64,000 bases of DNA from Gammaproteobacteria bacterium. GTDB lineage: Bacteria > Pseudomonadota > Gammaproteobacteria > Coxiellales > Coxiellaceae. Positions 34,923-43,223 of this stretch are shown here, in pieces. The DNA lies in the NCBI GenBank assembly GCA_030425685.1, contig JAUIAD010000007.1, forward strand, positions 78,978-142,977. The letters run 5' to 3'. The translations under genes were made by a program, and so were the position numbers. Below the pieces are notes generated by a model that saw only the letters and a program-made list of their open reading frames with translations, did not search any database and was not told the DNA's origin. Within the stretch, counting starts at the first letter, position 1; each line of letters opens with the position of its first letter.

Positions 34923-36155
34923 ATGAACCGACGACAAAAATATACACCATGGATTAACTGGGGCATCTCCACTTCCTATGTGCTCTTTCAATTCTTTTTA
35001 CAAACCATAGCAGGATTAATGACCAAACCATGGATGCAAGAATTTCATATAACGCGCGTAGGTGTGAGCAACTTATCGGCTGCTTTTTTTTATACCTTTT
35101 TACTGATGCAGGTGCCGGTTGGGCTTTTTTATGACCGTTATGGTGCGAGAAAAATGCTCACTGTTGCTGCCTTATTTCTTTCTGCAGGTTGTATTTTATT
35201 AGCAGCAACACATAATTATTACGTAGCGCTGTTTGCCCGTCTACTAATGGGCTTTGGCGGCTCGTTTGGCTTTGTTGGCATGCTCTATTTATCCATTCAT
35301 TGGTTTGACGCCAAACGATTTGCTTTAGTTGTGGGCCTATCCGAGATGATAGCCATGCTCGGCGCTGGCCTTTCACAAATTGGATTAGCTTGGGTAGTCT
35401 CGAGCTTAGGTTGGCGAGCTGCTATTCGCTGGAGCGGCTTTATAGCACTTATTATTATGATCCTATGCTACACAATGGTACGTGATAAACCCTTAGATAC
35501 CACTGAGATAAAATCCCCAGCGCAGATCTGGCATAACCTCGTTGCCACACTGAAACAAAAACAAGTTTGGTTGGCGGGTATTTATGGCTTCTTTGCCTGC
35601 TCCGTTGTAAATACCTTTACATCACTTTGGGGCGTCCCCTTTTTAGTCAACCTCTACCATTTTAATTTAAGTAAATCAGCATCGATGGTGGCCATGATAT
35701 TTGTCGGTGTGGGACTTGGCGCACCATTCAATGGTTGGGCCTCAATGCGCTTAGGACAGCGAAAACCAATCATGTTAGTTGGTGCGAGCATTTCGGCTTT
35801 GCTATTAACGGTATTGTTTTTTGTGCCAAACTTACAAGTATGGCAAATTTATACCTTGCTCTTTTTAATTGGTGTATCTAACTCTACCTATGTTCAATGT
35901 TTTGCTATCAGCAAAGAAACCACCCCAGTAAAAATTCATGGCGCCACAATGGCCCTAACAAATATGCTCGTGATGCTTAGTGCACCTGTACTACAGAATT
36001 TTGTTGGCTACTTGCTACATACCCACTTCTTTGGCTTAAGCGATACGCTAAGCTTTACATTTCGTTTATCCCTAGGCATATTACCCTTAGGGATGGCACT
36101 AGCTTTTCTACTGACTTTTGCTATCAAGGAAACATACTGTAGCTCAATAGAATAA
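34923..36155 (+). CDS. MFS transporter, possibly Pht-like
   Basis: A 410-residue twelve-helix carrier. The motif A region is VPVGLFYDRYGARKML, and helix 4 onward reads LLMGFGGSFGFVGMLYLSIHWF, as in the small-organic-anion/phthalate-like MFS branch that includes the Legionella phagosomal transporters (Pht). That subfamily link is inferred. TGAGG precedes the ATG. It is followed within 5 bases by the ElyC-like gene on the same strand, so they may be cotranscribed. Confidence 0.88.
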   Translation: MNRRQKYTPWINWGISTSYVLFQFFLQTIAGLMTKPWMQEFHITRVGVSNLSAAFFYTFLLMQVPVGLFYDRYGARKMLTVAALFLSAGCILLAATHNYYVALFARLLMGFGGSFGFVGMLYLSIHWFDAKRFALVVGLSEMIAMLGAGLSQIGLAWVVSSLGWRAAIRWSGFIALIIMILCYTMVRDKPLDTTEIKSPAQIWHNLVATLKQKQVWLAGIYGFFACSVVNTFTSLWGVPFLVNLYHFNLSKSASMVAMIFVGVGLGAPFNGWASMRLGQRKPIMLVGASISALLLTVLFFVPNLQVWQIYTLLFLIGVSNSTYVQCFAISKETTPVKIHGATMALTNMLVMLSAPVLQNFVGYLLHTHFFGLSDTLSFTFRLSLGILPLGMALAFLLTFAIKETYCSSIE

Positions 36156-36160
36156 AGTAT

Positions 36161-36919
36161 ATGGATTTAGTAATTAGAAAATTAATCTCTGCGCTGTTTT
36201 TACCCGTTCCCATTACGTTACTGCTATGTGCTATTGGGCTGCTCTTGATATTTTTTAGCGAATCTATTTTCTGGGGACGTTTCTTAATTCTGCTTTCTTT
36301 TTTAGTTTTATTACTTGCAAGTACGTCACCCGTTCCAAACTTAATGCTTCAAAACCTTGAGTCACAATACACCCCTCTTAAAAATATTCCTCAAGACATT
36401 AAATATATTGTGGTACTAGGTGGCGGTAGTAGTGGTCAAACGGATCTACCCGCCAATAATAAGCTAAGTGCCGCCTCAATGGCTCGTTTAGTCGAAGGCA
36501 TACGACTTCAGCAAAAAATACCTGGTAGCAAATTAGTTTTATCCGGCGGTGGCCTATTTGGCTCTCCCACTGATGGTGAAACCATGAATCAGGTTGCTGC
36601 AATGCTGGGTGTTAATAAAAATAATATAGAGTTAGAGTTAACTTCAAAAAATACTTATGAAGAAGCTGTTAATCTTAAAAAGTTATTGAACAATAAACCC
36701 TTTATTCTCGTCACCTCAGCTTTCCATATGCGAAGAGCGATGGCGCTCTTTAAAAAACAAGGCATGCACCCTATTCCGGCGCCCACGCATTTTAGATTGC
36801 GACAACACCATTATTCTGTTAAGTCTTATTTGCCCAATACGCTTAATATTCTAAATACTGATATTGCTATTCATGAGTATTTAGGCTTGTTTTGGGCGCG
36901 GCTTAAAGGAAACGCTTAG
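36161..36919 (+). CDS. elyC: YdcF/ElyC-like envelope biogenesis factor (DUF218)
   Basis: A 252-residue inner-membrane protein with two N-terminal hydrophobic segments (residues 9-28 and 34-52) followed by a periplasmic DUF218 domain. The domain motifs are YIVVLGGGSS near residue 84, GSKLVLSGG near 124, ELTSKNTYEEAVNL near 162 and LVTSAFHMRRAMALF near 182. In E. coli ElyC affects undecaprenyl-phosphate use and peptidoglycan assembly. It directly follows the MFS gene with a 5-bp gap. The assignment to ElyC over SanA or YdcF rests on the two-helix N-terminus. Confidence 0.85.
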   Translation: MDLVIRKLISALFLPVPITLLLCAIGLLLIFFSESIFWGRFLILLSFLVLLLASTSPVPNLMLQNLESQYTPLKNIPQDIKYIVVLGGGSSGQTDLPANNKLSAASMARLVEGIRLQQKIPGSKLVLSGGGLFGSPTDGETMNQVAAMLGVNKNNIELELTSKNTYEEAVNLKKLLNNKPFILVTSAFHMRRAMALFKKQGMHPIPAPTHFRLRQHHYSVKSYLPNTLNILNTDIAIHEYLGLFWARLKGNA

Positions 36920-36976
36920 CATTATTTTTTTCTAAAAATAAATTGATTACCTATCAATCAACGTCTCCTAAGGTAC

Positions 36977-37054
36977 GTAGGGACGCAACATGTTTCGCCC
37001 GCAAGGGGTTTGGTGCTATCGGAGGTTTGCGGGCGCAGCATGCTGCGCCCCTAC
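36977..37054. repeat. Repeat family A doublet, copies 4 and 5
   Basis: A diverged copy (GTAGGGACGCAACATG...TTTCGCCC, 36977-37000) faces a perfect palindrome (37031-37050) followed by CTAC. The outer ends, GTAG and CTAC, are inverted, so the pair forms an element of 78 bp with mirrored termini. No gene is seen in the 36920-37157 gap. Confidence 0.75.
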
Positions 37055-37157
37055 GAAGGGTTGAGTTGCTCATCCGGTGGATTGCACCCAAGTAGGTGTT
37101 GTTGTAGATTATTTTGTTGCACTAAGCGTCTGCAACGGCGCACGTCCAGCGGCGGGG

Positions 37158-38069
37158 TTATGCAAACACCAGCCTGCCTTTCTCAACAGAAATCTCCCCT
37201 TTGCGCCAAAAAGCAACAGGAAGATTATCGTTTCCGTGACTAACTTGTTGTGTAAAGAAAACAGGGCACTGACAGCTTTCAGAAAACTTCTTTAACGCTC
37301 TTAGCATAGAATTTGCCAGTTCAGTTTGTTTAGCCGCATAAGCCGCTTGCGTAAAACTACACCCCGCTAGAACAATTGCTTTAGCATTATCAAAAAGACC
37401 TATTCTTTGCAGGTATTTTAAAGTTCTAGCAATACGGTAAGGTCTTTCATTAACTTCCTCTAGCAAGAGAATTTTCCCTTCAGGATTAACCTCCCAAATA
37501 TCCTTGATAGAAATATCCACTAAGCTAAGGTTCCCACCTATCACCTGCCCTGCAATCCTTTTAGACGTAGCAGCAACTTGATTTAATGGCATTAAATCAT
37601 CAATTAACAATTCATTTTTATTAGCAAAAAGCAAATCAATGGTAGCGCTTTCCGTTTTTTGATTAACAAGATCGAGATAAAGTTGCCGCGCAGCAGCACC
37701 ATGGGCCGTAGGCCAGTTAAACTGTTGATTGAAGTACACCAAGAGAGGCGTAAAGTCGCTAAAACCCAACATCAATTTAGGCGACAACTTAGCAATTTCA
37801 CTTCTTTTCTGATCAATAAAAGGAAGCACATCAGCCGTACCCTCACCACCCCGCAAGCTCCAAATAGCTTTCACATCATCATTAAACAAATGATCTAAAA
37901 AAATATCGGCCTTCTCTCGAGCACTTAGTGCAGTAAAAGTATCCTTTTCATAAACAGCATTAAGCTGATATTTATCCAACAAATAAGAAGCGGTATTACG
38001 AACCTCTTGGTCAGAATCCGCAATAGAACCCGTACAAACCAAGGCGATAGTATCATTTTTCTTTAGAGC
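37158..38069 (-). CDS. ldcA: LD-carboxypeptidase (peptidase S66)
   Basis: A roughly 303-residue cytosolic serine peptidase that cleaves the terminal D-Ala from murein tetrapeptides during recycling. The nucleophile lies in MLGFSDFT (Ser104 from this start) and the N-terminal lid motif is WSLRGGEG. The catalytic Glu is in LLLEEVNERPYRI, and the His is in VSHGNDNLPV near the C-terminus. The start is uncertain: ATGs at 38084, 38078 and 38069 all lack a good Shine-Dalgarno; I use the last because homologues begin shortly before the first strand. It complements nagZ and mltB in the window. Confidence 0.88.
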   Translation of the reverse strand, partial: ALKKNDTIALVCTGSIADSDQEVRNTASYLLDKYQLNAVYEKDTFTALSAREKADIFLDHLFNDDVKAIWSLRGGEGTADVLPFIDQKRSEIAKLSPKLMLGFSDFTPLLVYFNQQFNWPTAHGAAARQLYLDLVNQKTESATIDLLFANKNELLIDDLMPLNQVAATSKRIAGQVIGGNLSLVDISIKDIWEVNPEGKILLLEEVNERPYRIARTLKYLQRIGLFDNAKAIVLAGCSFTQAAYAAKQTELANSMLRALKKFSESCQCPVFFTQQVSHGNDNLPVAFWRKGEISVEKGRLVFA

Positions 38070-38106
38070 CATTAGCATCAACATTCAACAAATTAAAATT
38101 AAAATT

Positions 38107-38142
38107 AAAAAAAACAAAAAACAAAAAACAAAAAACAAAAAA
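38107..38142. repeat. Heptamer tandem repeat A6C
   Basis: Cytosines at 38115, 38122, 38129 and 38136 are separated by six adenines each, giving four to five AAAAAAC units. It begins about 40 bases upstream of the ldcA start. Confidence 0.85.
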
Positions 38143-38169
38143 AGCGTAGCAAATAAGTAAAAAGAAATA

Positions 38170-38284
38170 GCAGAAGGAGAGGCCCAGGCCTTTTGCAAAG
38201 CTTACAAAAACAGGATGTTTTTGTCAGAGCGATCCATGGATGGACTTGAGCGCCTTTGCAAAAGGCCTGGGCCTCTCCTTCTGC
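38170..38284. repeat. Perfect 31-bp inverted repeat with structured loop
   Basis: Arms at 38170-38200 (starting GCAGAAGGAGAGGCCCAGG) and 38254-38284 (ending GGCCTCTCCTTCTGC) are exact reverse complements over 31 bases with a 53-base loop. The loop contains a second stem, ACAAAAAC (38204-38211) with GTTTTTGT (38217-38224), and the palindrome ATCCATGGAT. It lies about 560 bp upstream of the tyrosine recombinase gene. Confidence 0.9.
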
Positions 38285-38689
38285 GTCTTAGTATAAACGC
38301 CCTCCAGCCTCATTACAAACGCCATACACCAGCACTACAAACAATCCTCAAACCTCATTACAAGCACCCACACAACAGCACTACCAATATAATTCCCCAT
38401 TCGCATCAAAACACCATACCACCTACATAAAACAATCCTTCAGCATCACTAAAAACACCTTACAAACAAAAAGCAACCCTAACCCTAGTTAAACACACCT
38501 CATACAAACCAAAACAGACAGAACAAACAGAAAAAAAGCAAAAACAATAAAGCCCACAGAATAAAAAGAAAAACAATAATTCACTACAAACAGCCTCATA
38601 ATGTAGTGTATACTTTTCACAAAGTAGTAATAACCAAACGCGTTATTTTAGATCGTTATTAGCACAGCTAGAACTAAGGTCTTTCAGTC

Positions 38690-38735
38690 ATAGGTAGTAG
38701 CATCATGAGACCCTGAATCAAGCTCAGGATGACAT
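38690..38735. repeat. Repeat family B, copy 3
   Basis: In reverse orientation it reads TGTCATCCTGAGCTTGATTC then AGGGTCTCATGATGCTACTACC, nearly identical to the copy at 34631. CCTGA (38712-38716) and TCAGG (38724-38728) form the stem. Confidence 0.75.
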
Positions 38736-38842
38736 GGATTTTAATAACCGCTTTAGTCACTAGCCAAAGAGCAATATTTTGTTTAGAAAGCTAACAAAAC
38801 AGCCTTTCTAATAAATGATTAATATTTTTTACGGAAAAAAAC

Positions 38843-40063
38843 ATGATACCGCTCCCCACCCCACTATTCGACACATTAGAAAACTACGCACCAGAAAAAA
38901 GCGAAAACCAACACCCATACCCACAAGACTATCACCATGCCGCCGCCTTCATCTACAGCTACCGCGGCAGCCACGCCACCTTCAACGCCTACCGTCGAGA
39001 GATCGAACGACTCCTACAATGGAGCAACCACGTAGCACAAAAACCATTAACCGCCTTTAAACGCCAAGACATCGAACAGTTTATTGAATTCTGCCAACAA
39101 CCCCCAGAAAAATGGATCGCCAATAAAAAAACACCCCGCTTTATAGACAAAGATGGCCAACGACAAGCAAATCCACAATGGCGCCCCTTTGTAGCAAGCA
39201 TTAGTAAAAAAGCAAGAAATAGCGGACAAACACCCAGTATAAGATCCTATACAATGTCACAAGGCGCCATCCAAGCCATTTTTTCAGCACTAAGCAGCTT
39301 TTTTAACTACCTAATGCAAGAAGACTACATGGAATTAAACCCCGTCTCACAGATACGCCAAAAAAGTAGATACCTGCGCAAGCAACAACATCAAACCCCC
39401 ATCCGCCGCTTATCCGAATTACAATGGGCTTACGTTATCGAAACCGCAGAAATGATGGCACATGAAAACGCACAACACGAACGCACCCTCTTCATTATGA
39501 ACGCCTTATACGGCATGTACCTGCGTATTTCAGAACTAGCAGCAACAACACGCTGGCAACCACAAATGAACGACTTCTTCCGCGATCCCGATAATAACTG
39601 GTGGTTCCGCACCGTTGGTAAAGGCAATAAAGAAAGACAAATTACCGTCAGCGACTCCATGTTAAACGCACTAAAACGCTACCGCAGCAGCTTAAACTTA
39701 TCACCACTACCCGACCCCAGCGACACCCAAGCGCTAATTATAAAAAACAAAGGCAAAGGCGCCATCACCAGCACCCGACATATTCGGCAGATCGTACAAG
39801 ACTGCTTTGACCAAGCCGTCACACGCATGGAAAACGATCAATTAGGTGATGATGCCGAAGAATTAAAATCAGCCACCGTACATTGGCTACGCCACACCGG
39901 CATCTCAGACGACGTCAAAACCCGCCCACGAGAACATGTTAGAGATGACGCCGGCCATGGTTCCAGCGCCATTACAGATCGCTATATTGATATCGAATTA
40001 CGTGAACGCCATCGCTCAGGTAAAAGCAAAACCATCAAACCGGCAGACCTGCTGAAAGAGTAG
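38843..40063 (+). CDS. Tyrosine recombinase (phage integrase family)
   Basis: A 406-residue site-specific recombinase. An N-terminal core-binding domain covers about residues 33-175, with an insertion of about 45 residues (WIANKKTPRF onward). The catalytic set is complete: Arg228 in MYLRISELA, Lys260 in VGKGNKERQ, His347 and Arg350 in HWLRHTG, His372 in DAGHGSSA and the nucleophile Tyr381 in ITDRYID. The ATG follows ACGGAA. Codon use is strongly C-rich at third positions and G-poor, unlike its neighbours, which suggests transfer. No attachment site pair or other phage gene is evident. It overlaps the convergent YiiX-like gene by 29 bp. Confidence 0.92.
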   Translation: MIPLPTPLFDTLENYAPEKSENQHPYPQDYHHAAAFIYSYRGSHATFNAYRREIERLLQWSNHVAQKPLTAFKRQDIEQFIEFCQQPPEKWIANKKTPRFIDKDGQRQANPQWRPFVASISKKARNSGQTPSIRSYTMSQGAIQAIFSALSSFFNYLMQEDYMELNPVSQIRQKSRYLRKQQHQTPIRRLSELQWAYVIETAEMMAHENAQHERTLFIMNALYGMYLRISELAATTRWQPQMNDFFRDPDNNWWFRTVGKGNKERQITVSDSMLNALKRYRSSLNLSPLPDPSDTQALIIKNKGKGAITSTRHIRQIVQDCFDQAVTRMENDQLGDDAEELKSATVHWLRHTGISDDVKTRPREHVRDDAGHGSSAITDRYIDIELRERHRSGKSKTIKPADLLKE

Positions 40064-40673
40064 ACCCTTCCAATGCTAACACAGCCTGCACATTCACATC
40101 TGCTGCAATATCCGCAGGAGCAATAAAACCTAACGGATCATAATGCAAACTAATACCAACTGCTTTTAAACAAGCATAGACATACTCAGAACAAATATAG
40201 CGATTATCCGCTTGAATCTCGCCGCTCTCATGAATGCCAATACGGTTTAAAGCAATGCGCGCACCAATTTTAAAAATATCAGCATGGCTATACTTATCAC
40301 CAGTTAGCTCAAACGCACGTCGATAGAGGCGATCCAACTGATTAATTTTATGCTGCATATCAGCATGGCGCGCCACAAGCATATTACCGTCATAAGCCTT
40401 ACCGCTATCCTGATAATTTTGCAAATAACCTTCCAGTAGCGTAACACAACGAACGCCAATAGACTCGACACTTTCCAATACCAGCCACTGCCCTGTTATC
40501 GGTAATTGCAAAATAAGCGCAGCATGACTAAAGACACTATCGGTAGCCTTTTTTATTAAATCACTTACTAAACCATTACCCGAACACAAAAGCAAGTCAC
40601 CTGATTGCAGCTCTTGGCAGGCATGAGAAAAGTTAAGCGGGGAAAAACGAGAAAATGCGTCATTATCAATCAC
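40035..40673 (-). CDS. YiiX/YebB-like NlpC/P60-superfamily hydrolase
   Basis: A 212-residue circularly permuted papain-fold protein. The motif order is typical: DLLLCSG near residue 26, His50 in SVFSHAALIL, a Glu in LESVESIGVR (67 or 70) and the catalytic Cys161 in YICSEYVYACLKA. There is no signal peptide. Related proteins cleave amide or thioester bonds, and some act on acylated lipids or peptides; the substrate here is unknown. The start is a GTG preceded by AAGGGA. Its 3' end lies inside the end of the recombinase gene. Confidence 0.85.
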   Translation of the reverse strand: MIDNDAFSRFSPLNFSHACQELQSGDLLLCSGNGLVSDLIKKATDSVFSHAALILQLPITGQWLVLESVESIGVRCVTLLEGYLQNYQDSGKAYDGNMLVARHADMQHKINQLDRLYRRAFELTGDKYSHADIFKIGARIALNRIGIHESGEIQADNRYICSEYVYACLKAVGISLHYDPLGFIAPADIAADVNVQAVLALEGSTLSAGLPV

Positions 40674-40907
40674 AATAATAATCCCTTAATTTTTAAAAAT
40701 ACTATTTTATAACAATTTACTAGAATTTCAAATTCGCGATTTAAATTGATATACCACAATAATAAAATTTCTTTAGCACAAAAACTTAAGAACAAATGAA
40801 GTATGAAAAAAAAATTATTTTTTAAAAATAAATTTATTGAAAAAGAAATTTTAAGTGTATATAAATTTGAGTTTACCAATTTAAAAATTGAAAAAGGACC
40901 GTTCAAA

Positions 40908-43181
40908 ATGCTAAAACAAGCAACTGCAGCCGCCGCCAGCGATCATAGAGAAAAGAAAGAAGAGCAAGACGACCTGCCAACCCGTCATTCCCAACAAACA
41001 TCTGCAACCACCCTAGGGAATGATTCTCAAGCAGCATCAGATGACTTGAGTGATTTGCTCCCATCACACACACCTGGACTAGGGGTCTTTTCACATCAGC
41101 CAACAAGAACTAACGGCGGCGAAACTAGAGTTGATATCACATCTAACGGACCACCTCGTGAAGCCAAAACAGGCAGAATTACCGCTTCTGCTATGTTAAT
41201 GAAAAAACAACCCGGAAAATTATCGCATAGTCACTTACTGCTAGAAATCATCAAACGCTCTGCTATAGCAGCGCACAACTTTCCTTTTAAGCCAAATGCT
41301 ATATTTACAGTTGTAAATAACAACCTAAGTTCCAGCCGCTTCTACTGCCTCAGCCCAGTATCGTACTTCTTCGATTCCAATGTGCAAAGAGTCCTATGGT
41401 CAATGGTATTTGGAGGCATATCAGGTTTGCTATATTGGGCCACCTCTTGCAAAGCTGGAAGCGAGCTTATCGGTGGAGATCCTGGCTGTTACACCATGGG
41501 ATTGGGCACAACAGTAACGAATATTGGCTTAAACTACACCTTTTTTATGTTTTTTATAAGCGTCCTAAAATTCTCTAACGCTATATTACAAAAATATAAC
41601 TTAAAATATAAACGTATAAACTGGCTTAAGCTTGCATTTACAACCACAATTTCTGTTGGCCCAGGATTTGTATTCTCCGCACTATCCACGGCAGGTTTCT
41701 TTATCGATGCTATCGATCTAGGCTCTTATATGACAATGTTTCTAATGGGAGCTTTAACATTTTGCGCATTGTTACCAAGCTGTTTCGAAAACAATACAGC
41801 TTACGAACTTGTAAATGCCACGACCACTAGAAATATGGAATTAACTTTCAAAAAGGTAACAGCGGTAGCCAAGGAGTTTAACCTAATATTAGCAAACGGT
41901 TCTAAAACTAATGATAGAAACGCGCTCTTAACCTCAGGTGATCTTTACAAGCAAATACATAAATTGTTATTACTACCTACTAAGTTTATAAAAAAAGAAG
42001 CTGATGATCAGGCGGTAAACAACTTTATCGAAGCATTAAAATTTCATATTAAGCAAGCAAAAGAACCGAAAACACCGACGTGCTGTGCTCACTTAGGCAC
42101 AGCGGCCAAATGGCTAACCTATATCTCCCTTAATTCATTAAGCACCATAGGCTACTTCCTTTACACCAAAGAGGTGTTGGAAAGTAATTCCAGCCCTCTA
42201 TTACCGGATGTTTTCGACAATCACAGCGCTTGGTGGACTGCTGGTGGATTAATGCTGCCTTTTATCGGCATATTGTCAATATTTACCATGCAAAATATCG
42301 AGAAAGCGGCAAAAATAATCACAAATTGGTGGAAAGGTGAAAAAAATGATGCGTCATTTTCTACTGCATTTTGGCCGTATGGAAGCAAAGTCGTACTAGC
42401 TGTGCTTCTAGCTCTAGGCTGTCTTTCAGGTGCAACAAGCCTTCAGTTAGCGATGAAAATAGAGCAATATACCCATATTCCTATTTTTGACTTTATCTAT
42501 AACAATAAATTTGTCTATTATACTTACCTAACAATCACCTACACGATGACATCAATTTTTAATATGTTAAGTGTTCCCGGTATTGCTAATGATGTCATGC
42601 AATTCTTTACTACCATCGTTGCATCTATAGCTAAATCACTGGGTGGAGATTGGGAAACATGGGGTAATATGATTATCTCTGGTATACGTAATGAAAAATT
42701 CTGGCAGTATTTTAAAGAAACTTTCCTTGAAAATTTCCATCACTACCAAACTTATTCATTAGCACGATATTTCAATGTTCAAACTGATAACCCTGGAGAG
42801 CTTATCAATAGAATTAAAAGTGAGATCAATCAACCAGGCAGTGATATGTCAGCTTTTATTCGTGTGATTACCTCAGAAGAGGAATACACTGAGAATGCGA
42901 ATGATCAGAGTCAACCTACCCACGGGGGAACATTTCAAGAAGAGCTCATAAGAGCTTCTGCCGCTAGCAATGGAGAACAAAGATTTAAAGAATCTAAGAA
43001 AGTGGATAGTACAGATACTCTTCGAGGTCCAGATGAATATCTAACAAGCGTAGTCACTGAAGTGGGATTTTTTGGAGACAGAGTAACGCAAGCAAATTCA
43101 CTACAACCAAAACTACGAGTAGTCCAAGCAGATTTTGCCGGACAAGAAGAAAGTGGCTGCTGTTGTTTTGGGCGTCGCTAA
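40908..43181 (+). CDS. Large polytopic hypothetical membrane protein
   Basis: A 757-residue protein unlike any family I know. The start at 40908 follows AAGGA; an in-frame ATG at 40803 has none. Residues 1-100 are polar and probably disordered. About eight hydrophobic segments occupy residues 165-610, including VLWSMVFGGISGLLYW, NYTFFMFFISVLKF, YMTMFLMGALTFCALL and VVLAVLLALGCLSGA. The last 150 residues are polar and end in a cysteine cluster, ESGCCCFGRR. Tail cysteines next to basic residues can be lipidated in host cells, which is speculative. The gene ends at a repeat-derived terminator. Confidence 0.75.
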   Translation: MLKQATAAAASDHREKKEEQDDLPTRHSQQTSATTLGNDSQAASDDLSDLLPSHTPGLGVFSHQPTRTNGGETRVDITSNGPPREAKTGRITASAMLMKKQPGKLSHSHLLLEIIKRSAIAAHNFPFKPNAIFTVVNNNLSSSRFYCLSPVSYFFDSNVQRVLWSMVFGGISGLLYWATSCKAGSELIGGDPGCYTMGLGTTVTNIGLNYTFFMFFISVLKFSNAILQKYNLKYKRINWLKLAFTTTISVGPGFVFSALSTAGFFIDAIDLGSYMTMFLMGALTFCALLPSCFENNTAYELVNATTTRNMELTFKKVTAVAKEFNLILANGSKTNDRNALLTSGDLYKQIHKLLLLPTKFIKKEADDQAVNNFIEALKFHIKQAKEPKTPTCCAHLGTAAKWLTYISLNSLSTIGYFLYTKEVLESNSSPLLPDVFDNHSAWWTAGGLMLPFIGILSIFTMQNIEKAAKIITNWWKGEKNDASFSTAFWPYGSKVVLAVLLALGCLSGATSLQLAMKIEQYTHIPIFDFIYNNKFVYYTYLTITYTMTSIFNMLSVPGIANDVMQFFTTIVASIAKSLGGDWETWGNMIISGIRNEKFWQYFKETFLENFHHYQTYSLARYFNVQTDNPGELINRIKSEINQPGSDMSAFIRVITSEEEYTENANDQSQPTHGGTFQEELIRASAASNGEQRFKESKKVDSTDTLRGPDEYLTSVVTEVGFFGDRVTQANSLQPKLRVVQADFAGQEESGCCCFGRR

Positions 43182-43184
43182 TAA

Positions 43185-43217
43185 AAAAAGTGGGCGCAGC
43201 AATGCTGCGCCCTTTTA
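43185..43217. terminator. Repeat family A, copy 6, forming a bidirectional terminator
   Basis: GGGCGCAGCA (43192-43201) and TGCTGCGCCC (43203-43212) pair around one base. A run of A precedes and TTTT follows, so transcripts from both convergent genes would end in a GC stem with a U-run. Confidence 0.85.
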
Positions 43218-43223
43218 GATGCC

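Larger units (their letters stand above)
38085..38842. other. G-poor intergenic region with repeats
   Basis: This stretch of about 750 bp holds no convincing gene. On the plus strand G is rare and A and C dominate from about 38285 to 38580. In order it contains an A6C tandem, a long perfect inverted repeat, degenerate copies of CCTCATTACAA...CAGCACTAC about 44 bp apart (38308 and 38352), and a repeat B copy. A 71-codon frame at 38215 is a product of the biased composition. The compositional bias continues into the recombinase gene. Confidence 0.7.

Noticed and set aside
38215..38430. A 71-codon frame across the right arm of the inverted repeat
   Set aside because: The His/Thr/Pro-rich product follows from the C/A-rich composition, and the frame starts inside the hairpin loop.
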